A stretch of DNA of 64,000 bases from Mayamaea pseudoterrestris (GCA_027923505.1 BROI01000019.1:558001-622000), one strand, 5' to 3'. Counted from the stretch's first letter, positions 19,923 to 32,203 are shown. The notes: generated by a model from the sequence alone, not told the origin. Numbers and translations are program-made.

Positions 19923-21089
19923 TCACGCCGTTCCATCACCGCTGGCAATGAGCAAACTTGGCGGAGAGCCTTCCACCATTCTCCTTCGACCACGCCGCGG
20001 CGTATTCGTTCGCATTGGCCCACGTGCAACGCTCGGATTGAAGGAATTGCTGCGGGCGACGAGCATCTTGTCGCGTTGCATATTGCGCTCGTTGTTCATT
20101 CGGCTCGACATTGATCGCGTCGGCACGGTTCGCTCGTGATGACTGTGCGCCATACGACCAGCACTGAAACTTTTGCTATTCGCAATGAGGGGATCAAATA
20201 AAACGTCCCGATCGTAGGAGCGAGACCGTCGACGCGTTGTTGCATTGGATGAATCAGTGGGTCGACGCATTGCCGGCGGCCGGTTCGATGCGTTTGCAGC
20301 GGTTGGAAATCGCAACGATAGTATTTTCTTAATGGATCGAAACAAGCTTCGTCGATACGACTTCTTCACCTTCCAGTTTTTGCGCTTGGGTCGCGTGTAC
20401 ATTTCAATAAAGCATAGAACAATGGCAAGGAGAGCGCCCATCGACATGAACGCCACCAATCGCATGGTCTCGTCGCCACGGAGCAGTTGATTGTCGATTT
20501 CGTCATGTACACGAATCTTTTCGGCAGTGGACGCATGCAGCGTCACTTTGACGCCCCTGACCACTGGCAAGCCGGGAGCTGCATGCAATCGCTCCACGAG
20601 GCGCGTATATTCCTCCTTGGTGACGAGCGCTCGCTTGACCAAAACGAACAACCGAGCAGGCGAGTACTGCGTCAGCATATCCGCTGAAAGTGTCACAGAG
20701 CCTGTGAAATTGGCTTCTATAATTACGGTTTCGTCGTCAGCGTGTAGTATTGTAAGCTTGTCGGAATGCAGGTTTATCTGTAGGTCGAGGTCCTCTTGAA
20801 TCACGCCAAGTAAATGCTTTGAAACGACGGCTTCAAGCTCCTGCTGAACCTGTTTCCAATGCAAGTCCTTATCAAGATTTTCGTGAGCATTCGACACTTT
20901 GATGCGCAACGAAAAGGACGGCAGATCATGTTGATGGTGCGCCTCAGGAAGACCCAGTAGAGCGGCTGCATTTCGTAAACGCAGTCGCCGATTCAACGAC
21001 GTCGCCTCCAAATTTTGGAATGTTTGTAGTATATGGAGACACGACCATGATGCTAATAAAAGCGTCAGCGCTACCAAAGTTCGGGCCAT
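19923..21089 (-). CDS. Receptor-like type I membrane protein with SEA-like ectodomain (family member 1)
   Basis: 388 aa from the ATG of MARTLVALTLLLAS; this gives a signal peptide. The ectodomain (about 55-205) begins SFSLRIKVSNAHENL, has an alpha/beta pattern with the block VIIEANFTGSVTLSADML, a helix (LFVLVKRALVTKEEYTRLVERL), and ends VRGVKVTLHAS just before the single TM helix (LVAFMSMGALLAIVLCFIEMY). The cytosolic tail of about 155 residues is basic, Arg/Ser-rich and probably disordered. The same order of elements occurs in three other genes here (35407, 36970, 46952). The domain recalls SEA folds or a diatom-expanded unknown family, but I cannot name it. No kinase domain. Confidence 0.75.
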   Translation of the reverse strand: MARTLVALTLLLASWSCLHILQTFQNLEATSLNRRLRLRNAAALLGLPEAHHQHDLPSFSLRIKVSNAHENLDKDLHWKQVQQELEAVVSKHLLGVIQEDLDLQINLHSDKLTILHADDETVIIEANFTGSVTLSADMLTQYSPARLFVLVKRALVTKEEYTRLVERLHAAPGLPVVRGVKVTLHASTAEKIRVHDEIDNQLLRGDETMRLVAFMSMGALLAIVLCFIEMYTRPKRKNWKVKKSYRRSLFRSIKKILSLRFPTAANASNRPPAMRRPTDSSNATTRRRSRSYDRDVLFDPLIANSKSFSAGRMAHSHHERTVPTRSMSSRMNNERNMQRDKMLVARSNSFNPSVARGPMRTNTPRRGRRRMVEGSPPSLLIASGDGTA

Positions 21090-21453
21090 GGTGATTTCCA
21101 AGAGTCAGCTACCATTCGTAGGTGTCCGCCGGACCGAGTTGATGGTCGCAGTTGCCAATCCTCCGAGTCCTCATCAATCTCAAGATGCTTTTTCAAAAGT
21201 GAAGCAGGAAGTATAAAAACTGCTGCATGTCTAATCACTCGTCTCCCATCATGGTCATGAGATGGCTTCCACAAGTACAAGTACAAGTACCGTGGTATCA
21301 CGCGTCGCATGCATCTGCGTTGGCAGTCGCATCGGTTTACGTTGAAATCGCACCGGTTATGAGGCGTGCAGCAAAAAAATGACCGTTGCGTTGCAAAATA
21401 ATTATAATGCAACAAGTTTGCTGCGCCTGTTTACATTGTAATCTACATGCATT
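21090..21453. promoter_or_regulatory. Divergent gap between the receptor-like gene and the coiled-coil gene
   Basis: 364 bp between divergent starts. It contains a short tandem (CAAGTA three times near 21276-21293). Both promoters should lie here. Confidence 0.4.
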
Positions 21454-23319
21454 ATGGAGCTGAATGATGGTTTAAATCCGCCGCTGCGTCAATTTTTGAC
21501 GCGAGTCACCGACCCAGAGGAACTGCCTCGTGTAGCACACAGATGGGTTCGCGACGCTGACGGCAACGACGAGAATGAGGAGGGCGCTGCGGCCTCTAGA
21601 CCTTTATGGGATCTTCCAGTCATTCCAGTCTACAAGCTAAATGATGGTTTTGAACTCTGGCAACTTGCTTTGGTGGATGCTGATAGTTTTTGGATGCTCT
21701 TTGCTAATGAGGAGATCACCGAGGACGAGGACTTGATCATTTGCATTACCAGCGATATAGGCGTCATCTTTGGTAGCACATTAAAAAGGTTCAAGTCTTT
21801 GCGACTTGTTAATAATAATGGAGACAAATTTGTCAAGCTTGGTCCAAGATTCGTATCTTATGTTGGCGAGGAAAGTCGCAATGCAATTTTTGAAGGCGAA
21901 CTCTTCGTATTGCACTCGTCGGGTGTTCGGCCGAGCACAGACAAGCTACAGCTTTGCCAGAAGGAAGTACAAAATCTCCTTCGCCTGGCCACGCGCTTTC
22001 CTTTGCCGCGGCGCATACTGCCGGGGACTGACCATGGTCGACGTCTCGAGCTTTATGGTAAAGACTCGAACAATGCTCAAACAAAACCGCTTGACATGTT
22101 TTCCGCAGAATGTTTGCGCGAGTGTTTCGGGCAAGCCGACTGGAAGCGAAACGCAAGACTCACACTAAGCAATTATCCGCTTTCCGCAAAGGAATGGAAC
22201 GTGTTGCAGGAGTTTACATTCAAAGACCTGCGAGTGTCTGGTCATGCGCCTCTCTCATGGACCTTTTTGCAAAATACGAAGGCTGAGTCAATTCAGGTTC
22301 ATGACGACCCTGAGTTAGAGCGAGATTTTCAAAACGACGCAAGCCCAGTGTCAACAAGGATTGTTTTTCGCCCTCCCTACTTATTGCAAGTGAGCGGAAT
22401 TGATGGCTTTTGTCGCAAATGGCTCTCCATTGCCAGTGATGTGGAATTAGAGGAAGTGCGCATGAGCGAAACGTCTTGGCAGTACCTGTGGCAATCAAAC
22501 GTTTTGTTGGACCGCACCAGCTGGACATCAATTAGAATCACTGACTTGAAGATTGGTAGAAAAAACATGGAATTTGAGGATGCGAGGGTTATTCCAGCCG
22601 ACCGACCGTGGACACTCAAGTGGTTTGCGGCAAAAGACGACGAAAGCAATGGCTCGTTGCTTATTCGTCGCATAGTTCCGTCCTTTGCAGATGAAGAAAT
22701 GTCCTACTCGCGTCGGGACGCCAGCAATCCACTTGTCCGTGATGCGCCTCCACCGGAAGCTAGTCAGTCGGTGGTATTGGCCGCCATGTTGGCTGCTCGC
22801 AACGACCCCGATCGGCTCTACCGACTTTGTCGCTCGTATGCGCACATGCTCACCAAGCCACGAACATCAGCTACTCGGCTTTCGGAGTTGGAGACAGGTT
22901 TGATTGAGCTTCGGACATTGGGAATGGACCATGATGCAACGATTGCATTGGTCATGCAAGTCATGAATGCGCAGCAGTTCCAGCATGATCGCGAGCTGCA
23001 GCAAATGGGAGAGCAAATGCAGCAAGCACTGGAGCAGCAGCGCGTAGCTTCTGCCCGCGAGCTGCAGCAAATGCGAGAGCAAATGCAGCAAGCACTATGG
23101 CAGCAGCACGTAGCTTCTGCTCGCGCTCTGCAGCAAGCACTGGAGCAGCAGCGCGTAGCTTCTGCTCGCGAGCTGCAGCAAGCACTGGAGCAGCAGCACG
23201 TAGCGTCTCGGGTGGAACAGGAGCAGTTTAGTGAACAGCTGCATTCTCTCGTGGATTTGAATCGCTCGCTCGAGATGAGAGTGGTTGACTTAGAGGAGCA
23301 GCAACGAGACCGTCGCTGA
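21454..23319 (+). CDS. Unknown 621-aa protein with C-terminal tandem coiled coil
   Basis: Intronless. There is no signal peptide or TM helix. Residues 1-440 are globular-looking and mixed alpha/beta (e.g. PVIPVYKLNDGFELWQLALV, DLIICITSDIGVIFGSTL), with no motif I recognise. From about 500 to 605 lies a Gln-rich coiled coil built from near-repeats of ELQQALEQQRVASA; the DNA repeats are also near-identical, so this part expanded recently. It may be a cytosolic scaffold or self-assembling protein. I do not assign a function. It converges with the TAP-like ABC gene downstream. Confidence 0.7.
   Translation: MELNDGLNPPLRQFLTRVTDPEELPRVAHRWVRDADGNDENEEGAAASRPLWDLPVIPVYKLNDGFELWQLALVDADSFWMLFANEEITEDEDLIICITSDIGVIFGSTLKRFKSLRLVNNNGDKFVKLGPRFVSYVGEESRNAIFEGELFVLHSSGVRPSTDKLQLCQKEVQNLLRLATRFPLPRRILPGTDHGRRLELYGKDSNNAQTKPLDMFSAECLRECFGQADWKRNARLTLSNYPLSAKEWNVLQEFTFKDLRVSGHAPLSWTFLQNTKAESIQVHDDPELERDFQNDASPVSTRIVFRPPYLLQVSGIDGFCRKWLSIASDVELEEVRMSETSWQYLWQSNVLLDRTSWTSIRITDLKIGRKNMEFEDARVIPADRPWTLKWFAAKDDESNGSLLIRRIVPSFADEEMSYSRRDASNPLVRDAPPPEASQSVVLAAMLAARNDPDRLYRLCRSYAHMLTKPRTSATRLSELETGLIELRTLGMDHDATIALVMQVMNAQQFQHDRELQQMGEQMQQALEQQRVASARELQQMREQMQQALWQQHVASARALQQALEQQRVASARELQQALEQQHVASRVEQEQFSEQLHSLVDLNRSLEMRVVDLEEQQRDRR
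23000..23210 (+). repeat. Tandem coding repeats in the coiled-coil gene
   Basis: Four or five imperfect copies of an approximately 42-66-bp unit around GAGCTGCAGCAAGCACTGGA and GCAGCAGCGCGTAGCTTCTG. They encode repeats of QQALEQQRVASA and keep the reading frame. Confidence 0.7.
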
Positions 23320-23663
23320 GGTTTATGTAAACGACTTGTCTGCTAGTATATGTTTTACTCTATATGTGGATACAATAAAAAGCATTTTGATAGCTATTAA
23401 ATACTGTTGTATTGTCAGTACCAATGGCTAGCCTTGAACCATCGGAAATTTGTGCATGTACAGCCGCTGCTTCGTCTCGCTGTAAGTCTTCTTCCCCCTG
23501 AGTGATGTTGTGCCACTCGATCAATCGATTTCGTGTAATTTGCCGCAAGTGATGCGAACAAGGCCCAACCCATTTGATGTGAGACAATCACGCCGTTGTT
23601 GACACATTGAAACGATAAATCGCTACGTTAGACAAGTCCTACCTTCTTTTGAAAGGCGAATAG
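23320..23663. terminator. Convergent 3' region of the coiled-coil and TAP-like ABC genes
   Basis: 344 bp between two convergent stop codons. An AATAAA is present at about 23373 for the plus-strand gene. A short minus-strand open frame (23360-23587) is not supported as a gene. Confidence 0.4.
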
Positions 23664-26327
23664 CTAGTTCTCCGGTAAAATATTCGACGTTCCGGCCCGC
23701 TCCACCATGCTTTTATAGGATCCATTTGCCTTGTTCATTAACTCGGAATGGCTGCCAAGCTCAGCGACCTGTCCTTGGTCAATAACGGCGATATAATCGG
23801 CGTTCCGGACCGTCTGAAGTCGATGTGCAATGACAATGGTCGTCACTGAATGATTTGTGGTTAGCAAAAGCTTATCGAGAGCCTCCTGAACGATTTTTTC
23901 GCTCGTAGAATCAAGGCAACTCGTTGCTTCATCCAAAATTAGTAGTGAGGGCTTCTTCACAATGGCTCGCGCTATGGCGATTCGTTGACGCTGGCCGCCT
24001 GCAACCAGACACAACAAAGGATTAGACACAAAAGGATAAAGAATTACGATTACCAAACAAAACTAACCGCTCAAAGAACCACCTCGTTCACCCACTTGTG
24101 TTTCATAGCCGGCTGGAAATCTCTGGATAAACGAATCTGCATTCGCGAGAACAGCAGCTCGAATAGCTTCCTCCCGAGATGTTTGCGGACAACCATACAG
24201 TATGTTGTCGAGTATGGATCCTTGAAACAAAACTGGTTCTTGAGTTACCACTCCAATCTCTCGCCGATACGCCAAGATATCGAAAGAGCAAAGGTCCCAC
24301 CCATCGATAAGAATTGTACCTCGCTCGGGATCGTACATTCTTTGTATCAAGTTGATTATTGAACTTTTGCCGCATCCCGAACTGCCAACAAGAGCCAGCG
24401 TCTTTCCACGTGGAATGTCCAAGTTAATTGATGAAAGGACCATGGCTTGCGGACGGCTTGGATATGAAAACGACACATTCTTTAGGTGCACGGAGAATGG
24501 CCTGGTTGCTGGCTGAAATCTATTAATAAACCCGTCGCTTTCGACAAATTCATCGTCCACCGCAATAACATCCTCACTGTTCGTAGCAGGAGGAGGAGGT
24601 CTGCGATCCAACAATGCAAACACCTTGTCACCAGCTCCCGACGACTTTATCAGCGACGAATATGACTGAAACAAATTTAGTAGTTCCTGTTGTAGAGATC
24701 CTTGATACAGCATAAAGGCGAGGAGAACCTCAGAGCTAAGACCATGTCGCTCAATGAGGTGAGATCCGACGTAAAGGAGCATGCCTTGGACGACCGTGTT
24801 GATGAGAAAAGTGCTGACTGCCATGTAGTAGACTCCAGTCATGTACAACTGCCGGACATTGAGCCTGAAATGCTGTTCAATCTTCTCACTGTATCGCTTG
24901 CTTTCCTGCCGTTCTGCTGCAAACGCAATTACCGTCCTGACGTTTGTCAACGCTTGCTGCGCCACGTTATTGGCTTCTGCTAGCGCATTTTGAACTTGTT
25001 CCGCATTCTTGGCAAGCCAGACGCCATAGAATCTGTTAATCGCCGCCACAATTGGTGCCATGGAGACGGCGCATGCACCCAAAGTGGGACATCGCCAAAG
25101 CATGTAAGTTGTGATTCCGGTTATGCGTACGACTGATTCAATGCTGAATCGAAAGAACCAGGTCAAGTCACCACCCATTTCCGAGCAATCACTTGTGAGT
25201 CGACTCGTCAATTCTCCAGTACTCGTCACGTCAAAAAAGCCCATTTCCTGTCGCAGCAAGTGGCCAAACAAGTGTAGTCGCAAATCCTTGACGATGCGTT
25301 GGTTGGAATAGCCAAACAAAAAGACGCACCAGAAGTCAAGCAACGCATCAATCGAGCCCGCGACGAGCAAATACAATATTTCTTGGTGCGCCTTGTGAAA
25401 ATCGGCTTGCGCGAGTGCCGAAAGCGTCGTGGCGACAAAGTGCGGCATCGACAGCGAGCACGGTAGACGAAGCAGCAGTACAAAGCAACCCAAGTACAAG
25501 TACATGGTTTGTGGCTCGGCAAGCTTGAGTAAGCGGCGTGTCCCTCGAAGTCGATCCGAAACATCAGCGGCTTCATTATGCATGTCTGGACTGTTGGGCG
25601 GCGATAGGAGTGGCGTTGTCGGCGAATTTTGGTCGTCGTCGTCACACGTTTCAATCGCGACGTCAACATTAACGCATGCATTGGCATTAGCGCATCCTTC
25701 CAAACCCGTAGATTGTTCAAAGTTTTCTTCGTCGAGTATTAGATGGTAGTCGGTAGTCGCTTCGAGGGTGGATTCGTGATAATTTGTTGAATTTGTTGTC
25801 GAAGCTGCTGCGCCATTTGTATCTTCCTCCGATGCTTCGGGCCAGAATGACAGCATCAAGGCTAAAGCAGACGTGATAAGCATTCCTAGACCAATCAATA
25901 GCATCCAGATATCCATTGAAGCGTTGAAATCGCGGTCTTTGCTGTTCAAGTGATTCGCATTCATTCGCCATCCGACGAAAACCAATCCGAAACCAGTCAC
26001 CGTGCTACATATGTTTGACGCTCGAGTCAGCATGCTGGCAAGTAGCGAATGATTTTGTCCGACGCGTTCCTGCTCTTGCTGACTGCCAAGAGTGCCCTGT
26101 TGTGCCGACACAATAAACCACGGAACGAGCACTAGCAATGTGACACCACTCGCCAGCTGCCCCGACAGAACCATGGCAATGAGAGTGAGCCATGGATGCT
26201 GCTGTACGAAAAGTACGAGAATCAGTACTGCAAGGCATGCATAAGATGTAACGCTAAGAATAAAGGTATTCGAGTGAACATTGGCAGGTCTCGTGGACTC
26301 GACACCAGTGGCCAATGGCGCCACCAT
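23664..26327 (-). CDS. TAP-like ABCB half-transporter
   Basis: Two exons: 24068..26327 and 23664..23998, intron 69 nt, phase 1, splitting the ABC signature LSG|GQRQR; 864 aa. The start is the ATG in a CACC context ([12 protein letters not shown]). The N-terminus has about four TM helices, then an acidic Ser/Thr-rich loop (about 175-270). The exporter TMD follows with [24 protein letters not shown], the MDR/TAP signature. NBD: Walker [12 protein letters not shown]-loop VVTQEPVLF, signature [14 protein letters not shown], Walker [14 protein letters not shown]-loop IAHR. Resembles ABCB8/9/10 and TAP proteins; these act as dimers exporting peptides or hydrophobic compounds from an organelle. It is divergent from the MFS gene, 161 bp apart. 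Confidence 0.93.
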
Positions 26328-26488
26328 GGTGATGACGACAAAGTGCGCGCGTCGCAACAAAGTGTGTGGTCAAGCGCAATTGAAAAGAACTATGATTCGT
26401 GAATACTCCGTTGACGCGACTATTCAAGACGAAATTCCGATGCGCGCGAGTGTTAACCATCTCATCACCAATACCATCCTTCTTGTTG

Positions 26489-28124
26489 ATGTACAATAAT
26501 GGTTGCTTGCGAAAGCTACTATCTGTATATTGTACATCAATCCATACAATTTCGTGTTTATGTCTCATCATCAAAGCGAGCAGACGAGTTCAGGAGCCGG
26601 CGAAGACGATAGATGTTGAATCCTCCGTAATCGTTGCGCCAACCGATGACGAAGAACAAAGCAGACTGCCTCCATTGTCGGCAGCAAATGAAACGAACGA
26701 ACCCATAAAGCCATTACTATCAAAGCTGGAACGATGGAACCTATTGTTTTGTCTCTTGAGCTGGGCTTGTTCGACGGCGGCAGCGACACTTGGTATGTGG
26801 ACGTTATGGAGGGCTGTGGTTTTCACTGTTGATCGTTCCCTGAATCATCTCATTTTTCGCAGTCGTTGGATAATCAAACCTTGTCTTGGTTGCCATTGGC
26901 GCTCCCGAAAGTCATTCCGCCTTGGCGCTTGGTTTATTCTTTGTCGGCGCATCAATTGTGTCCATCTTGGTCCCATTCATTGCATCGGCAAAACTCTTGT
27001 ATGTCACGGGCACCATTTTGGGCATGCTTGGCGCATTCTTGTTTGGAATTCTCGCCGTCTATCTACAATCGGAAGCTCTCTTTCTCTTGGCGTCATGTGC
27101 TTTCGGCATGGCCATGGGCATGGGCTTTCATTTACGGTTCGCCGCCCTGGGCGTCGTTTCGAGTGCGCACCATAAATCGTTCGCCATGACGCTCGTCGTT
27201 TCGGGAGGTTGCTTGGCAGCCTTCGCCGGGCCGGAAGCGGCGCAAGGGACAATCAACATGATTCAAGCGTATCCGTATATGGGGACCATGATCATGACGG
27301 GCATTTATCATGTGCTGAACGCAGTCTTCTTGCTAATGGTCATGTTTCCGGAGACAGTCGAGACGAAAAAAGATGAACTGGTCTTGTCGAAGGATACACC
27401 ACCGTCACCTGCAGCAACTCGTCCGCCAATATATCAACTTCTATTGACGCGATCTTTCCTAGTCCCCATGCTCCTCAGTAGCTGCAGCTGGGCAACCATG
27501 GCCATGCCCATGGGCATCGTACGCATCGCCATGGCTAGCGTTGGTTACACGAGCCGACAGTCGCTCTACGTCATGGAAATGCACTTTCTGGGCATGTACG
27601 CGCCTGGCTTTGTCACGGGAAAATGGATTCAAGCCAGCGGCTACAAGTTCATGTGTCGAATTGGTTGCGCCGTCTTTATGGTGGCACTGATTTTGCTGCA
27701 AGTGGTGCGCGTCGTTGATCACTTTGCGCTATGGGCGATTGGCATGGTTCTAATCGGAGTTGGCTGGAATTTTGTCTTTACATCGAGTACTGTGTGGTTG
27801 ACCAAGGGGAATCTGCAGGAGCAGTATGCGTCATCGACGGTGCGAGCTATGCACGACTTTTTCATGTTCATGCTCAGCGGTATATGGATTCTCAGCGCGA
27901 GTTTTATTTACGCCGCCGGAGGAGAGCAATTAAGTGGATGGGGGTTGCTTTTATGGGTTGTCCTCGGGATTTGGGCCTTTATGCTTTTGTTGCTGGTGTT
28001 TGATTTTTTGGGTCCACACATCACAACGAAATTACCTGCTGCCGTCCAGTCGGACGCGAACGATAAACGCACTGATACACCCAAAGAAGCTTTAGCCTTA
28101 TCAGTATCTATAACAAATCGTTAA
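26489..28124 (+). CDS. MFS transporter with an in-frame stop next to its splice junction
   Basis: Model: exon 1 from 26489 (start uncertain) to 26792, intron 26793..26862 (GTATGT...TCGCAG, 70 nt, phase 1), exon 2 to 28124. Exon 1 encodes an acidic N-terminus and TM1 (RWNLLFCLLSWACSTAAATL). Exon 2 encodes the remaining helices: FGMAMGMGFHLRFAALGV, MTLVVSGGCLAAFAGPEAA, FLGMYAPGFVTGKWIQASG, MVLIGVGWNFVFTSSTVWL. These blocks match a bacterial-type MFS family (YRFAA...LAGG..A...GPE; F.P.FVTG; GVGWNF) of mostly unknown substrate. With this phase the junction reads V-V-G, then TAA (26871-26873), then S-N-L-V-L-V-A-I-G in the correct frame. The stop may be a nonsense allele, a sequence error or recoding. 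An ATG at 26559 with good coding look lies in another frame. Confidence 0.75.
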
Positions 28125-28241
28125 TATGCGAGAGACCAAGAACAATGTACTTATCCGACTGCCATGCTATCGGTCGACAACTGGTGGACGATATGGCCAC
28201 GAGTAATTGCACGCCACCTTAAAAGCTTCCAAGTATCAACT

Positions 28242-31200
28242 TCACGAAACTATATTACCGCAGCTTAAAATACATTCGCCTTCTGGGCATTGCCAGTTGA
28301 TAAATCCACGACAAGTAGCAGATTGACAACGGCATGGAATGCGTTTGCTTAGATCTCGTTCGACCGGCAATCTATAATCGTAAGTAATTTCATCTCCCAT
28401 CGCAATTGACGTCCTTGCCATAACAAAGACTCGCGTCTTATGTACTCCAGGCTCCATCCCATGCACGACTTTTGTGATGCAATTGGGCGTGCAGCTGTGG
28501 TTTATGAAGCGGCTGATTCGTCCTTTACGGGTTGCATCCAGTACATAGTTTTTCTCAATGCGGAACTGAAAGCACTGCTGCCCAAAATGCAAGTTCTTCT
28601 TCTGTTTAGCTTCGGCAAGCAAAGCATTGCAATACTCACCAACAATTTCGCATACAATCTCACCAGTTTCATAAGCCTTGTCTGCAAAAAGGCCGACGCC
28701 ATGTATTTTAGACTTTCTCACCGAAACAATCTCCTGCTTAATTCCGGCGCCACCCATCAAGTCCTTATCTTTCTTTGCCATTTGTCTGCATGTTTTGTCG
28801 CTGCCCGTCCCTGTAGAAAGAAATAGGCGGGATCCGTCGATGCGCTTTAAAATGTTCTCATCCCTTTTCGCTTTGGCAATCTCCCTGGCCGACGCCTTCA
28901 GTATGTCAAGCTGTTCCTGCAAGCTGTTACAACGAGCGCACCCGCTACTGAGCAGCGCCGTGCGTAAATTTAGGCGACGGGCTCGAACACAGTGCAGCAA
29001 CCGAATGATAGACTCCTCGCGAGGCGAAGTGATATCATGAGGACGTACACAATGCACAACAGCAACTTGTTGATCAATGTGTTCGCAAAGAGCATCATCA
29101 TCAATGAATGAGCGAAAGGGAATGGCACTGAACGGATTCAGAGATCTTGGATATGGTGCTATTGACGCTTCCGCTGCTTTGGCAGCGCGGCGGACAGCCA
29201 GCGCGCCGTACAATGCCACTTCATTCTCAAACATCCGCACGCAACCTGTTTCTATCTGATTCTTCAGCCATTTTTCCAATCTCCGCATGGTCAAAGCTAT
29301 CGAAGTTGCTGTATGTTCTGCAGAGTTGTTGAAGGTATCAGCGGATAGGGCAACTGTAATTGCTTGGACCCATTCTTCGGCTTTCGTGGCCATCTCGCTT
29401 AGCAAAGTAAATATTAAGTCCGCTGTTTCAGTCTGTAGCGAGCCTACAGGGTAGATTGAACGTGCATCGTGACACAACAAACGTATTTGCTCCACAAATG
29501 ATCTGACATCAACGTATTCATTCCTCAGTAGTCGTGAACGTATCATGGTAAGGCCCTTTGGTTGACTAACGCTGTCATCTGCGTTCTCGGGTACTGTTAG
29601 TTTGGATAATTCGTTTAATGAGCGAAAAGGGTCGCGTCTCAAGATGGCTACAAATATACCGGCGCAAGCAATAAATGTAATTCGTTTGCTCCACCCACCA
29701 GAATCGAGCAAGCTCTTCGTTTCGTTGACTGTAATCATTTTATCAAGATTCGAAAGATTAGACCCCATCTCGCCAACCGTCTCGATGGAGATAAAGTCCG
29801 CCGATGATTGGTCCGCCGGGTTCTCAAGCACTTTACTGTGGCGGCTGACAACATGCTTCTCCGGTTCGTGTTTAACGTCGCTAGTTGAAGCACCAGACTC
29901 GTCTTCGTCTCTTAAAATGGCTGCATCTACCTTTGGCCGCGGAGCAGCGACAGGCCGAGAAGGGAGAATGGCAATTGGAAGGAATTCTCGTTTAGCGAGC
30001 TTCTTGGCGATAGTACGATCACCTTCCGACAATTCAACCGTCTTTTCCTTACTGTGCACACGATTTAGCATGGTGCTATGCACGACAAGATTTTCATGTC
30101 GCTCAGAATTCCTTCGCCTTGCCGAAAAATCGACGAACTGGGCTTTCAGGCACTTTAAGCAACCTGCATCTAGGCGTGTAATGCAATGACAACTACCGCA
30201 CTCGTACAAATGGACACTTCCAGACTCCATCGATTCGCTCGAAAAGGCTGAAGTAGTGTCTGACGCTTCACTTTCCCCAGTGAGAGCTGTTGGCATGAAA
30301 TTTGACAAGGCTAACGCTCCTTCCACGAATCTTGCGATATCGTCGGCCCGCGCACTTGGATTAGTCAGAGAGCAGCTTGGACTCGGTAGTAGATTGTCCA
30401 GTATCTTTTGTTGCATGGTTGGCCTCCACTCCATCATTTCCCCATCGCGTATTTCTGGTGAATTGTCATGTTGCAAACGTGGCCGCAACCCTAAACCCAC
30501 ACGCGTTGCCAGAAGCGAACTCAGTCCAGGTTGGACCTTTGCCCGACGCTTGACAGCCGGCAAACGACGCTGGACTACGGGACAGTAGTGCAACCACCCA
30601 CGTGTACAACCGTAACACTCATCGCCCACACTAGTTGCGACTGGTCCGTGCATTGAGGCAGCACCCTTGGTGGCTCCTTGCCCTTCTATGATCTCCAGTC
30701 GATTCACCGCAAACAATGGATCCGATGCGTGAAACCTCACGTCGTGCAGAGCGGCGATTAAGACTTTGTTGTAAAACACATCTGATTCCATTTCAACTTC
30801 CTTGTGACCAACAGAAACTTTGTCATATAGGCGTTTGTGTAGCGCGTTCTGCAGTTTTAAATCTTCCTCCGTATCTGCCATGCTTTGTGGCTCAGTCATA
30901 AAATCCTCCGCCGCGTCATCATCAGCCATTGCCTGCACATTCTTATCTTCTTTCCACTGAATGATGCGGTGCTCAAATTCATTCATGGACATGTTGACGT
31001 ACCGCCGGCATTCAAATGGGCGGAGCTTAGAAAACCAAACTGCCGCTTCCTTGGCAACGAGTGCGTTGCGTTCCAAATTGCCTTTGGACAAGCGGTTGAA
31101 GTATCGATGGGATTTAGTGAGAGCGCGCTCAATCTTCCAGCGATTCTCGCTCAAGAAAAAGTAGACTTGTGTGTAAAAGTGAAATAATATGTGAGTCAAG

Positions 31201-32203
31201 TCATCTGCGACAAATGAGATAACATTGTAACGCTCACTTGTTTCCACTCACACGCTGGAGTAGCTTGCACGAGACCTTGCGCATGAGTCCGATTTCCTAG
31301 AGCAGCCATAAGAGGATCAGCTGGAACTCGTCGATCCATAGATGGACTAGCTGGTACTGCAAGCGGAGCAAGAGCTGCAATGACTTCGGATTGATCCGGA
31401 TTCTCCGAGCGCGAGTCAGTTACCCTCCGCTGCTTCCGGACCGGCCTGTCCCCGTTTCTCTCGCGCTTCTTGACCTTTTGCTTGATATTGTCTTGTTCGT
31501 TTGAATCATAATCGGTATCAGCCGTCAGTGCGGGTTTTGGAGATGTTGCTCTAGCGCGTCGCTTCCGTGCCGGATTGGTTACTTGATCGGTCGGGTTTAC
31601 TGGCTTGTGGTGCTCTTTTAAGGAATCATTTACTTGTCCTTCCTCCGAGTTTGTCTCATGGTCTAGTAAATGGGAACCCATCTGGAGGTTCTTGTTTGCT
31701 TGTTCTTCCGGTGAATGACGATCTGTCTCCTCGTGATTTACAGAATTTTCATCAGCTGGAGTTGCTACTTTCAACTCCCAACAGACTGGACAAAACCATG
31801 GATCATCGTCTCGCAGCAGACTCAAATGAGATTCTCCCTCCAAAGGCAGACATCTCAAGTGGTATGCTCTGGGACATCCATCACAGCACACAATTTCCCC
31901 GAGTTGTTTGCAGACTTGACAGTAGAATTTGTTTCCATCATGCCCAATGAACGAGTCTTGTGGGGCGAATCCCGGAGGAGACGCAAAGATTTGATTATCA
32001 ACCATGATTCGAAGTGCAACAATATCATTTTTGTGTAAAGCCGTCAAGAGTTTGAGTGGCTCTGACGCTATATTATTGTTCATTTCAGCCGGCGATTCGG
32101 ATGGAGAATGATCGAGCGTTGGAATAGGTGATGATGCTTGGAGCGATGCTACATCATCAGCGGGTGTCAATTCGTCTAGTGAATCGCTTTCCTTCATAGT
32201 CAT
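28242..32203 (-). CDS. PHD finger and SET domain histone lysine methyltransferase, trithorax/MLL-like
   Basis: Two exons: 31252..32203 and 28242..31204. The 47-nt intron (GTGAGT...TCGCAG, phase 1) is very short but joins the two frames exactly; 1304 aa. A PHD finger lies at 95-141: CQVCKQLGEIVCCDGCPRAYHLRC...WFCPVCW. Basic NLS-like runs follow (ARKRRARATSPK, KQKVKKRERN). The middle has Cys/His clusters (CYGCTRGWLHYC, CGSCHCITRLDAGCLKC). The C-terminal SET domain (about 1140-1280) has HGVGLFADKAYETGE, RFINHSCTPNC, GDEITYDY and post-SET CRCQSATCRGFINW. Order and motifs resemble KMT2/trithorax H3K4 methyltransferases. Nuclear chromatin regulator by family. No bromodomain, FYRN/FYRC or AdoHb-type extension is obvious. 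Confidence 0.9.
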
